Notes under the pieces: generated by a model
The model's database searches: none
The model's input: the letters and a program-made list of their open reading frames with translations, nothing else
Told to the model about the DNA's origin: nothing
Translations under genes and position numbers: made by a program
Source: Abelmoschus esculentus
Lineage: Eukaryota; Streptophyta; Magnoliopsida; Malvales; Malvaceae
Assembly (NCBI GenBank): GCA_035048815.1
Contig: JAUCBN010000003.1
Location: forward strand, 25,404,001 to 25,468,000
Direction: 5' to 3'
DNA: 64,000 nt
Part shown: piece by piece, positions 33,345 through 44,660 of the stretch
How the letters are laid out: every line of letters starts with the position of its first letter
Numbering within the stretch: the first letter of the stretch is position 1

Positions 33345-34349
33345 GGATTTAGGTTTTAATATATAAGGCTATCTATGATATGATGAAGGATATTTTAGGT
33401 TTATCCCTTTAAAAATGATAACCAACTAAAAAAAGACCTTGGGCACCAAGTAAGGATTTTTATTATATTTTTTTATATTTTTAATTATTAAATTATATTT
33501 AATAGGTTATATTTATTTATGGTTTAAGCTTATAAAAGGGAGCTCTAATAAAAGGCTTTTTATCATATATTTATATATTTTTGGATTTTTGGTTTTAATT
33601 AAGAGATAGTAAGGATAATAATAATTATAAAATAAGTGATAAAATTAGGGTAGATTAAGGTGGTCTGGGTATTAAAAAGGGATGTGGATTGATTTATTTC
33701 AAGCATAAACCCGGATAAAATTAGTGATTATAGTATAATTTAAAATTTAAAATATATAATTTTAAAATTATCAGGTCGGTCCTAGTTATAAAATAATTTC
33801 AACCCGAACCCGGACCAAATCCCGTAAAAAATACGAGTCAGATACCCGGTCCAAAAATATTAAATACTTCATTATAAATATCCGATAATTTTCAAGCGAA
33901 TAGACAGATCGACGGATTAAATAATTCGGGTAGGATAGTTTTGAATACCCCTAATTTTATTTAGAGATCATATAAAATTATGAAATAACAAAAGTTTCTC
34001 TTAAATTATTTTTTCCTCAACGAAAAGATTTATGTTTCAAATAACAATTTTTAGTCTTTTTCAATTAAAATACTCTTCCTCTCTCATTAAATTTATCCCT
34101 TATTATTTTTGGGATTAATATTTTTTAACTTGGATTTATTATTATTTAAAATTTACTTTTAATAAAAATATAAAATATATATATTATAAGTTTTTAATCG
34201 AGTAATTTTAAAATATAAATTTTATAAGATTTGATTGTTAGTTAATTTTTTATTAAAATTATATTCAAATCTCTTAAACATATTTGTTCTATTTTATTTT
34301 CTTAAAATATATATATATTAAATATTTTATGCTACAACAACATTGCATG
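33345..34349. other. right part of split gypsy LTR and AT-rich sequence
   Basis: 33345-33700 continues the LTR interrupted at 23775. Around 33770-33955 lies a block rich in CCGAACCCGG, ending GAATACCCCTAATTT, whose complement AATTAGGGGTATTC is a hAT-type end; no second end was identified. The rest is AT-rich with nothing recognisable. Confidence 0.5.
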
Positions 34350-34860
34350 ACTAAAAGTTTATCCTAATGGCTAGCTTGTTTGTTGTTTACGTCTTGAATT
34401 GGGTTCCAATCCCCCCAAGCGCAAAGTATGTTTTATTTTTTCTTTTCTTTCTCTCCACCTGACATCACCTGGTTGATGAAAAAAATAAATTAAATAATAA
34501 ATAAATTATAGAGATTAAATGTATAATTTTACAAATTCTAATTAACAGCAATGTTATCACCGTTGACTTTTTTTTGTTAAATTTTAACACAATGGCTTAA
34601 ATAGGTAGGGTTTCAAAGTTGGATGATCTGATTGACGAACTTTTTAGTTGGGTGATCAAAATAGATATCTCCAACTAGTTGGGTGGTCACTGAGGTAATT
34701 TACCCAAGATTAATTAGAAACATAAAGACCCTCAATTTTTTAGTTGGGTGGTCAAAATAGATATCTCCAACTAATTTGGTGGTCACTGAAATAATTTACC
34801 CAAAATTTAATTAGAAACATAAAAAGACCCTCAAAAAGGGTAGTTGATCTAATTGCCATC
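34350..34860. repeat. dispersed repeat with internal duplication
   Basis: A unit of roughly 115 bp (TTAGTTGGGTGGTCAAAATA ... AATTTACCCAA ... AAAGACCCTCAA) occurs twice in tandem at about 34640-34735 and 34736-34835. Related sequence, including upstream AT-rich parts, is found at 39110-39620 and 57650-57790. A GGTTCCAATCC word at 34400 resembles a tRNA B box, but homology extends upstream of it, so a simple SINE is doubtful. Confidence 0.55.
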
Positions 34861-35572
34861 GTTTATTATGATTTACCAATACAATTTTCAGCTTTATCTG
34901 TCATCAGCTCGAGATTCAGGACATATTTACGCAGGCTTTTGATGAGTAAACCCCATTCGTGTGCCACACCACTTTAAACTGTCCATTGATTGAGAACATC
35001 TCACGACACTATTTATGATGGCAAAAAATTCTTCCTAAATGCCAATCAGAGATCCATTAGACTCCCATCAAAGTCCAAACGGGAAGTGGATTAAGAGGTC
35101 GATATCTCTACAAAACTCGATCAGAATTGGCTGAGGAATAAAGGAAAACTGTGGTCCGGAGTTCTCTCGGTGCCTTTTACCCATGCCTTTGCTGCCTTAT
35201 GCCTCCATGTCCACGTTGAAGGATCAAATTTTAGGCAGATTGTTAGATACATAAGCTGTTTAGAATTGCCATTTGCTCAAGCTGTCGGTTTTTGGTTAAA
35301 AAAATCGTATTCCAAAAGTGGATAGATTTTAGGTAGAAGGCATCAGCCTCTTGCCCGTCACTAAGCAACATCGGGGGCAAAAGAATACAGAGATATATTT
35401 AGATTCACCGGCAATATTTTCCAACGTTTTAAGTTTACATGGTCGACAAGACACCCACAGCTGGTGTTAGAGCTACAGAGCAGGACAAAAAGTTTTACAA
35501 CAACAAATCCTAACAAACTAAATTCATAGACTGTAATGAATTGGGTAATGTACATACAGTTTTGAGGAGCTT
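34861..35572 (-). other. 3' flank and probable 3' UTR of the MYB gene
   Basis: Base composition is near genic level from about 34890 to 35572. It has no long frame with a recognisable family. The minus-strand frame at 35361-35576 continues past the MYB stop and is UTR. Confidence 0.45.
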
Positions 35573-36310
35573 TCATCTTGGAACTGGATACCCATAGGCT
35601 CCGACTAAACCACCAGAAACCATGTTCTGTGCATCCACCATGGTGCTATCCACAGTGGTAATGTCGTGGATGCTAGCTCGTTTCCTCTCCTTCTTAACAG
35701 AACTCTGCCGCATGAAGTACTTCTGAGCGTGACTAGCCACCTGAGTCGGAGTCCGAGTCACAACAACATTTCTAGAGATACTACGCCAATCACCCTTCCC
35801 AAATGTACTCAGTCCGAGTAAAAATAACCTGGTTTACAAGAAAACGAATCACAACACAATAATCATGGAGCTCAACAAGTTAAATGGCATAAGAAAAGAT
35901 TAACCTAAATTGAATAAAGTAAAGTGAAATCTGACATACCTGTGTTCTTCTTCCGTCCACGGAGTTCCCTTCTTCCTTTCACCGTCTCCTTGCTGCTTCG
36001 ATTTCGATTCGAAATTGATTTGATTATTCGAATCAAACATCACCGAACCCTCAGCGTAATCCGGAATCTCGACTCGACCGGCATCAATCTCATAAACATC
36101 GTGAAGAAGCATATCAAAATGTTGTTTAATTTCATCGGCTGACCTTCCGGGAACTCTATCGGCGATCCTCTGCCACCGATCAGGGGTTCCCTCCGGAAAC
36201 ATAACCAAACACTGCTCGAAAGTCTTATCCTCAACAAACGTCCACTTGGTGGTCGCCGCCGACTCGATCAACAACGAATTACTGTTGCCGTTGTTGTGGT
36301 CTTGGAACAT
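35573..36310 (-). CDS. SANT/MYB transcription factor, SHAQKYF type (DIVARICATA-like), 2 exons
   Basis: Exon 1 is 35940-36310 and exon 2 is 35573-35828, joined by a 111-bp GT-AG intron that splits the Arg124 codon; total 208 aa. An N-terminal SANT domain (WTFVEDKTFEQCLVMFPE, about residues 23-73) is followed by an acidic linker. The second MYB repeat (GTPWTEEEH at about 115-123, LFLLGLSTFGKGDWRSISRN) contains SHAQKYF at 156-162. A basic segment (KKERKRASIHDIT) follows. The layout and length match plant R-R-type MYBs related to DIVARICATA and Arabidopsis At5g04760. Family members bind I-box/TATCC-type promoter elements in the nucleus; the targets of this one cannot be told. ATG at 36308-36310 is the first in frame. 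The sequence is intact. Confidence 0.93.
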
Positions 36311-37224
36311 GCCGATGATTTTGGTATTAAATAGAGATATTTTTTAGGTTTTCAACGTTTCGTATTGAAGATGGTGAGGTTTTGATCTTGTTGGATAGAG
36401 ATGAACACGAAAAAAGAGAGAAATTTGTTGGTTTTTTGGATTTCTGGTGATTTAAAATTAGGAATTTGAGTAGAGATTGAGTTCCTTTTTGTCAGTATTA
36501 GTATCAGCTAGACTTCTGATTCAACACGGTTTCTATGTAATTAAATAATATTTTTTAATTCAGTTTCTTTTTCATATAATATAATATAAATTATATAAAT
36601 TTTTTATATATTTTTAAATTATTAAATAACTAAAATAAATAAAATAAAAAATAAAAAAATGAATGATAATCTTTCAATGACCGACGGTTAATTTGATTTA
36701 TCTATTTTGATCATTTAATAGTTTTAAGTTTTATATTGTATTATTTAATATTATTTCATAAATAAATATTTTTATATTTTACTATCCATATATGAGATTT
36801 GTACATAATAATAATTAGTAAGCAAAAGTATTTTGTTTTACTGAATTTAGTATTTTATCTTATTAAATAATTAATCATTGATATTTAATATTTCTTATTT
36901 GAGATAAAAAAAAATATGCTTTTTTAACATAATAAAAGTTGTATATTTCCAGCTAATAAAAAACATTAAATATGATTAAGGGATATTAAATTAGTCCACT
37001 TGAAATCTATATGCATAATTTAAATAGTAACATTTTTAAATGTAAGAGGTTGATGAGGTGGGTTGTACCGTGTACGGTTGTACTTCTAAATTTGTCTGCG
37101 AAACTTAATAATATTATTTAATGATAGAAAAAAAATAGTTGTATAAGATATCTTAGATATGATTAAATCTATAATTTATACTTTCTTTATAATCAAGTTA
37201 TTATGAAAATGTTATATAAAAATT
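36311..37224. other. MYB 5' flank, then AT-rich sequence with a duplicated segment
   Basis: 36311-36500 is the likely 5' UTR and core promoter of the MYB gene; no clear TATA box was chosen. From about 36925 to 37224 the sequence is a diverged direct copy of 42887-43282 (shared words such as ACATTTTTAAATGTAAGAGG). The duplication contains the target site of the MITE at 37225. Confidence 0.5.
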
Positions 37225-37752
37225 TAGGGGAGCAAAACTCGACTCGACTCGAAAAAATTAAATAATTCAACTCGAGATAAAAATATTCGATTTGTTTTGA
37301 TTCGATTCGACTCGGAAAAATTTTAAATAAAGTTCGAGTTGTAAAACGAAAATTCGAATAACTCGAAATTTTTAATAATTAATGAATTAATTTTTAAATT
37401 TGAGATGAATCTCTCAAGTTTTTTATGAAATATATACATTGATATATAAAATATAAAGAAATATCGCTACATATAAAAAATATATAGATAAATATTTTAT
37501 ATGAATAGAGAAAGTCATTTAAATTGAAATCAAATCATACTATAACATAATAAATAATTACAAATAAATATTTACAGGAACTCGAAAACTCGACTCGATT
37601 CGATTCGACTCGACTCGACTCGAATTTCTTAAACTCGACTCGTACCGAAAAATTTTAAATAAAGTTTGAGTCGTAAAATATAACTCATAAGCTCGAATAA
37701 CTCAAAATTTTTTGACTCGATTCGACTCGACTCGGTCGAATATTCACCCCTA
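37225..37752. mobile_element. hAT-type MITE, 528 bp, rich in ACTCGACTCG words
   Basis: Ends are TAGGGGAGCAAAACTCGACT and, on the complement of the right side, TAGGGGTGAATATTCGACC. The flanking 8-mers are TAAAAATT (37217-37224) and TAAACATT (37753-37760), a one-mismatch target duplication typical of hAT elements. The interior carries two CTCGACTCGA-rich blocks near each end. The empty site survives at about 43270-43292 in the duplicated copy of the flank. A second copy lies at 58550-58793 and a decayed one near 12560-12760. No coding capacity. Confidence 0.85.
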
Positions 37753-38602
37753 TAAACATTGATAAATAATATTATAATTACTGAAATAATTATTTTTATT
37801 TTCTTTCAATATAGATCTGATCATTAATTTTGAAAAACGATTAATAAAATCATTTACGTTTTCGTTTTATAAATTTTTAATCACTATTATTGTTAAATTT
37901 TAATTAAAAGTTAATCTTACACAATAAATAAAAGGTAAATATTTTTAGTTCATGGGCTATAAAAGGAAGAACCACACTTGCATTTCTAATTGTCTGGTTC
38001 ATAATTTACATATTGCAGACCTATATGAATTCACTTGCTTGTCGTAGTAAGCATTTGAATAGATTCACACGGATACATCCATAGAAATTGTGTTCACAAA
38101 TTGTAAGACTAAACTCAATCCCCACTTTATTGTCCCTATCACCATTTTTTTTCTTTATTCGTGCCGCCCCTTTTTCTTGATTTTTAAACTTGGCCATAAA
38201 ATCTTTTTTAAGCTTAATGAAATTTGTAGCCTTTGGTTTATGGCTACTAAATCCTACCGGACAAACAATAATATATTAGAATTTGGAATTGAGAAATTTT
38301 AAAAAAATATTTTTATTTTAAAAAATGGTGAAAAGAAAAGGTTTTAAAATTTGAGGGTTAAATTTAAAATAAAGTAAAATAATAATTTGTGGACTATCTA
38401 GATAATTTACCCTCTATTTATTGTGATAGGTCAACCTCTTGTTTGAGTTTAATGGCAACAAATGGCTGGGTGACCAAAAGTTTACAGATAAAAAACATAG
38501 GTGACTTTATTGATGATTTTTCAAAATCGATGACTAAATTTGTACTGGATGAAAACAAAAGTGACTATTGCAGTAATTAACCCTTTTATATACTTTATAT
38601 CA
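37753..38602. other. AT-rich intergenic region
   Basis: No gene. 38350-38580 carries GGTGACCAAAAG-type words related to the dispersed repeat at 34350. The open frames at 38090-38580 show no family. Confidence 0.45.
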
Positions 38603-38992
38603 TGTCTAAAAAGAAGTAAAGAACATTAATCTCACATCAGAAAAAAGAAAAAAGAAGATATTGAGATATAAAAGCAACAATGTTACATATCCTATCAGAC
38701 ATATCTTTTAAGAAGATGGTATAACGGTCTAGTGACAAGTGGTATCAGAACGACCCTTCGACTGTCTGATTTTACGTCAAGCCGCAGTTAGAGGAGTATG
38801 CAGGGTGAATAAACGTGATAAGAGATCAGTCACGAGAACATCATGAGATTGGGTGGGAAAAAATATCAGCATGAAAAGACACAAGGAATATTAATCCCAT
38901 ATCAAAAATAAAAAAAGATATTTTGCAACATATAAGCGGTGGTGCGTTGTACGTTCATATCAATCATGTCTTTTAGAAAGAGGGTAGTGACA
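38603..38992 (+). mobile_element. TRIM-like mini LTR retrotransposon, about 390 bp
   Basis: Two direct repeats, 38603-38737 and 38872-38992, share ATTAATC..CATATCA, AAAAAAGATATT and a common end TAGTGACA. The left repeat is followed at 38740-38751 by TGGTATCAGAAC, a near-perfect initiator tRNA-Met primer site. A purine tract GAGATTGGGTGGGA lies just upstream of the right repeat. The interior is only about 130 bp and non-coding. No target duplication could be confirmed, so one boundary may be off. Confidence 0.72.
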
Positions 38993-40069
38993 ATTGCATA
39001 TAAATAATTCAAAATTTAGTTACACCTATAATGATTTAAGTCACGTTTTTAATAAAAAAAATCTAATTAAAATATTTAAATAAATAATATTTCATCATTT
39101 TTAATAAATATTAATTTTAATCCAATGATAAATATCATTTTTATTTTTATTAAAATTACATTTGAATCCTTTTACACTATATTTATTATATTTAATTTTT
39201 TTAAAGAATATATTTTAAATAATGTTACAAAGTTTTTATAAAAATAAAGTGATAGCGTAATGGTTTGGGAGCTTGCTTTCTATCCTATTAGTGTAGGATT
39301 AAATACCACCTAGTTTATTTTCTTTCTTTTATTCCTTTCCGCTGATCATCTCCAATTAGATAGTAACATGTTTGATCGACTATTTTTATTTAATTAAAAT
39401 TAAATTAATATAATAAGTAAATGATAGGAATTAAATTTGTAATCTTACAAACTTCCGTTAAATGATATTTCACTCTTTTATTAGAATTTTAACGACGATG
39501 ACTAAAATATGTCAATTTAATAAATTTAATAATCTGATTGATGAGTTCAATAATTCAATGATCAAAATAAGTATATCTATATAGTTCAGTAGTCATTGAT
39601 ATAAATTACAGTATATTTTATTTTTATTAATAAGAATTGAACTTCTAACCTTATAATTAACAATGAGGTAAGCAAATAAATATTTATATTTTTTATTCAT
39701 TATGAGGTCTGTACATGATGATTATGATGATAATAATAATAATTATAAGTAAAAATATTTTACTATTGGTATTCGATTCACTAATCTACTAATTCAAATA
39801 GAGTTGTATAAAGATTTATTATTGAGAAAATCTTTCAATATAATTTTCTCTATTTATAATATTAAAATTCAAAATTTAACATTATTTAAAATACTCAACA
39901 TCTTATCCTATTAGATTGACTAATAGCTGTGTTATGAAAAATTATTTTTGAGATTACTCCCCTTTGTCAAATAAACTTTGAATAAGAGTGTAATCACTCA
40001 TTTTTAACCGAAAAATTTAAATCTTTAATTTTTCGCATTTTAAATAAGGTCTTATTATCAGTATATATT
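38993..40069. repeat. dispersed repeat copy (39110-39620) and inverted copia 3' fragment
   Basis: 39110-39620 aligns by eye with 34180-34730 (GTAATGGTTTGGGAGCTTGC region; TCAATGATCAAAATAAGTAT). Around 39925-40000, on the minus strand, is a fragment of a copia 3' region: CTCTTATTCAAAGTTTATTT followed by GACAAAGGGGAG. Confidence 0.5.
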
Positions 40070-42615
40070 ATGTGTCGTTATTGCATGTGATTTTGTCTTG
40101 ATGTGAATTATTATTTATGTATTGTGTTTATGTATGCATTGTTAAGTATTGCATCATAATTAGATATGTTTTGTTGTCTATGTACTTGCCATGTTTATAT
40201 GCATTAGGTGTCATTACGGGTGCATGTTCATCTTTGTATCAGGTTCGTACATTGTCTCCATGATTACTATGTAATAGAAATTAGTATCATGTTTTGTTTT
40301 TTATTATTATTTGTATCATATTTTGTGATATATTAATGTCGTTTATTTTATGTGTTGGTGTTTTTATCTATCATTAATAGCCCATATTATATATCATATA
40401 TTAAAACCCATAAATAAATTATGATCAGTCTCATGTTGAGTTTTAGAAACCCAATCACAAATATAATTACAACAGCCCACTTTCTTTGAGCCCAACATTA
40501 GAAAAAACCCTAATCTATTTGTTTTCATTAACCGTTCGATCAAGAAAAAATGAAAGGCCGAGATTGACATTCCAGAGTCTACCTTCACGCGCCCATGTAC
40601 CGGTCATTGGATTTCTCATGAGCGCATGGTCTTCATGCGATGGAACTTCAAATTCATGTGATTCCTCGACTGTCGCTCATCTTCGCTGTCACGCTGCACC
40701 CGCTGGCCACTCCGACAATGCTGCAAAACCCAGGGGCACATCAGAATCAAGTTTCCAGAAAGGAATATCTCAGAGCCTAAAGCCTATACAGAGGGAGAAC
40801 CATTTCTGTAAAATAGAAATGACCATACAATATTGTAAAAAAAGCCAAAAATCAGGGACATTGGAATAAAAAAAATGAGTATGGGTTGAGATATAAACAA
40901 AAACAATCCGATCAGAGGGGGGCAACGTTTTGAAAAGGAGAAAACAAAAAAGATAGAGAGCATTGAAACCCAGAGAGAAAGAAATCGATTGTAAACCCTT
41001 TTACCATCAATCAAAAAATCCCAGAACTTTCTTCTGGTAACTAGAAGCTTCTCAACTTTCCATCTCATATTTTCATGCATACATAGTTGCATACATTCCG
41101 AACATAGCAAATAAGAGAAAGTTTTAAAGAATAGAAAAAGACGTTTTTGAAACTCACTTGAATTTCTAGACGCCGGACCAATGATGGTGAAGGATGGCCT
41201 TCGGCCTGAGCCTCGCCTAGGTCGATATATCTCCGGCGGCAGTATGATATAGGAGAAATGAACATTATTCGATTTGTGAGTTTGAATCTGAGAAAGGGGT
41301 TGGTTTCGTTCCTTTGGCACTGTGAAGGGGACCGATGATGACTAAGGTGACTCATAATTAGAATCCTAGTCGAGGTTCGAATCCTCATGGTGGCCGGAGA
41401 CGTTAAAGAAGACGACCGTTCATCTTCTTGCTTTATTTTTGAGTCCTCGTTTTTTGCTGGTTTGTTTCTGGAAAGAAATAGAAGGTGGAAGATATTTTTC
41501 GGTTTTCAAATATAATTTTTGTTTTAAGTTTTTAGTTTATTAGCGATTTTGATTTTTCCATTTTTCTGAATATCAGTTCAAGGGTCTCCACCACATTTTC
41601 GTTACTTCCTTGGTCCTTTGAAGTTTTAAATCTCTTATAATTTGGTCCACCCCATGCATAATTTGCTTCCATTTTTACACAAGATCATATCCCAGAACTC
41701 TTCAGTGTTTCCTTAATTTTAATCGAACCCCGGAAGTCAACCTTTCTTCATTTAATTCATCCAATTTTCCTTTCGCACTGTGTTTCTTTAGTTTTATTTA
41801 TTTATTTATTCATTTTATTATTTACAATTTAATTCGTTTTAATTATGTCCTTTTATTTCGTTCGTTTATTTCATCCTGTTTCCCTTAAATCATGCATTTC
41901 CAGTTTTGAATTATATCCTAAGAATTGTGGTACATTGAATCTGTTGCCATTGATTTGCATAACACTTGGCTTAAGGTTAATAAAATAAAAATGACAGTAA
42001 TTAATTTTGTTTACATCTTGTAGCTTAGGTCTTTAATTTGTTAAGTTATCTTTTCGTTACACATTGGTTCGCTTCGAATTATTTTTGGATCAGTATCTTG
42101 CTTATGTTTTTAGTAATTATCTCATGTTAGTAAATTGCTTCCTATTTAAGATTGCATGTTTATCTTAATTAATTAATGCAGGCCCCTAAATTCGGTCGTA
42201 AGCGAGGCCAACTCCAGTGTAGTGGTGGTGGTTCGGACGCTTACCTTCGGGTTTAGGTGCTTTAAAATAAATGCGCACATTTAATTAAAAATTAATTCGA
42301 TCGTCAAATTAGCCCGGAAAATTTAATATTAGTAACGCGGTAATTAAATAAAGTACCAATTTTTGGGCGGTGTGGGGGTGCTAACCCTTCTCCATCCGTA
42401 ACCGACTCCCGAACCCCATTTTTTTTAAATCTCTGGTTTTATGGTGTCCGGTCTACTAAAACGGCCGGTGGCGACTCCGATTTTCTAAAACCATTTAAAT
42501 CGAAAAATCCCACGTGGAAGACATTAATTTTCAAAATGACACATCAAAAAATGTTTTCCAACTTAAAAAAGAACTTTTTAGCGATTTTAATTAATCATGG
42601 ATTTTTTTTATATCG
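40070..42615 (+). repeat. gypsy LTR (probable solo LTR), plus orientation
   Basis: The 3' part has the conserved gypsy LTR block: GTAACCGACTCCCGAACCCC at 42399-42418, then TGGTGTCCGGTC and GGCCGGTGGCGACTCCGA. A middle GC-richer part (40480-41480) holds open frames of 127, 178 and 107 codons on both strands, none with a family, and mutually overlapping. No pol sequence is adjacent. The boundaries are approximate; 40070 is the first plausible TG start. Confidence 0.6.
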
Positions 42616-43500
42616 CTACAAAGAGAATTAAAGACTTAAATCATTTAAGGTTCCTCTTATCCATTTGACTCTTATTCAAAGTTTATTTGACAAAGGGGGA
42701 GCAATCTCAAAAAAAAAATTTCAAGTTAGTTTTATTATATCAAAAAGGAGAGATTGTAGAACTAATGTTTTGATATAATAATTGAAAAATAGTTTTGGAC
42801 TAATTTAAAAATATTTCAAAAATGGTTCTTATGTCCAAACTACTTTGAAAAACAATTTTTCATAACAAGCTAATATTAAAATTATGTTTTTAACATAGGT
42901 AAAAGTTGTATATTTTAAGTTAATATTTTTTTATTAATTATCATTAAAAACATTTTTTATTACTTTTCTGGTTTTTAAGATTTTATTTTAACCATTTAAA
43001 TTAATTTATATTATATATTTAATTTTAATTGATGTGTTTATTAACATAAATTTTATTAAGGTATATTAAATTAGTACACTTGAACTATAAGCATAACCCA
43101 AAAGAGTAACATTTTTAAATGTAAGAGGTTAATGAGGTGGGGTTGTACCCAGTACGGTTATACTTTTAAATTTTGTTTAAAAACTTTATAATATTTTTAA
43201 TGATAAGAAATCTTGGATATGATTTAAATTTATAATTTATACTTTCATTATAATCAAGTTATTATGAAAATGTTATATAAACATTGGTAAAATAATATTA
43301 TAATAATGGAGTCATAATTTATTAAAGAAAGAAAATCATTTAGATTAAAAATAATTGGGATAATATTGAAATTTGAGAGGGACATGACTAAAATAAAATT
43401 TAAGTATAATCATATAATATGAGTATAAATACAATCATAATTATCCATTACAAAATAGAAATAAATAGATAAAAAAATTAAAATAAATTAGATCTAAGTC
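42616..43500. repeat. copia 3' fragment with microinversion, then duplicated host segment
   Basis: 42616-42890 matches the 3' end plus LTR start of the gag-only copia family (compare 46545-46770). Its first part is inverted: 42616-42661 is the complement of the segment normally preceding CTCTTATTCAAAG. 42887-43320 is the second copy of the segment at 36925-37224 and preserves the empty site of the hAT MITE. Confidence 0.65.
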
Positions 43501-44660
43501 TGTAGAATTAATGTTTTGATATAATAATTAAAAAATAGTTTTGGACTAATTTGAAAATATTTCAAAAATGGTTCTTATGTCCAAACTACTTGAAAATATA
43601 TTTAAGATGTTTTTGAGTGATTTTAAATATGTTTTAAATGATTTAAAGAAATCAAATAAGTGTTTTTAACCCAGGTATTTCGATACACCCTTAAGGTGTT
43701 TCGATACCTGTTCTTCAATACCATGGTTTCAAAAGCAAAACCACAGTGGTATCGATACTGGTATCGATACCTTTTTGCTACTGTGATGCTCTATTTCGAA
43801 CCATGTTTCGAAACACCCCCAACGGTCAAAATGATTTTATGAAAACCCCCAACGGCTAGGAGCGGTATCGATACCAGTATCGATACCTGTTCATAAATGC
43901 AGATCAACGACTATTTCCCAAAGCAGCTGTTACAAAACAGCCTTTACGTGTTTCGATACCGCCTGCACCAGAAGAGGAAATATGCCTTGTAATCAGCTCC
44001 AAACGGCTCCAAACCAATCCCAACGGTCACCAACAGTTAGAACCTCATTTGGGATGATAAAAGAAAGCCTCAAGCATCAAGAGAAGACTAATGCTTCAAT
44101 TGTAACAACAATATGATCAAAGATTTATCTTAATGCTTAAATTCCTATTATTTGGGTAGACAAACACTTGTGAGCTTAATTGTTATATATGCTCAAGTGT
44201 AATTATGAATTGGGTGAGTGCTTAGATTGCAAACATTAGCCTTATTAGAAGGATTAAACAAGTTTGCTAAGTTTTCTCTTTGTTGAGTGAATTCTCAAAG
44301 TTCGGGTTGTGAACTTTGGATTCTAGATTCGGGTTTGAGTCTAGGATTGTAAGGTTGTCCCTTTGGCCTCAAAAGGTTGAAATTCTTAGTGAATTTGGAA
44401 AATCCTTAGTGGGAAGCTAAGGTAGTGGATGTAGGCGAGGCCGAACCACTATAAATCCTTGTGTCATTGTCTATATTTTTGCTTCCACACATATCCACCC
44501 AAATTGGTCAATTCTCCATCACTTGGCAAGTAAATTCGGTTGTGCATCGAGCCACTTCAAGCCTAACAATTGGTATCAGAGCGAGGCTCAATCGAGGAGG
44601 ATTAACATCCTATTGAGAAGATCTGGAGAGCTCGACCAATTTACAATCAACCGATATTCC

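Noticed and set aside
34390..34410. Possible tRNA gene or tRNA-derived SINE head (GGTTCCAATCC)
   Set aside because: No cloverleaf can be drawn around it and the homology to the copy at 39110 extends well upstream, so it is not a simple SINE start.
40486..41388. Overlapping frames of 127, 178 and 107 codons on both strands
   Set aside because: They sit within a gypsy LTR, overlap one another and show no domain. The higher GC content of the LTR promoter part explains the long frames.
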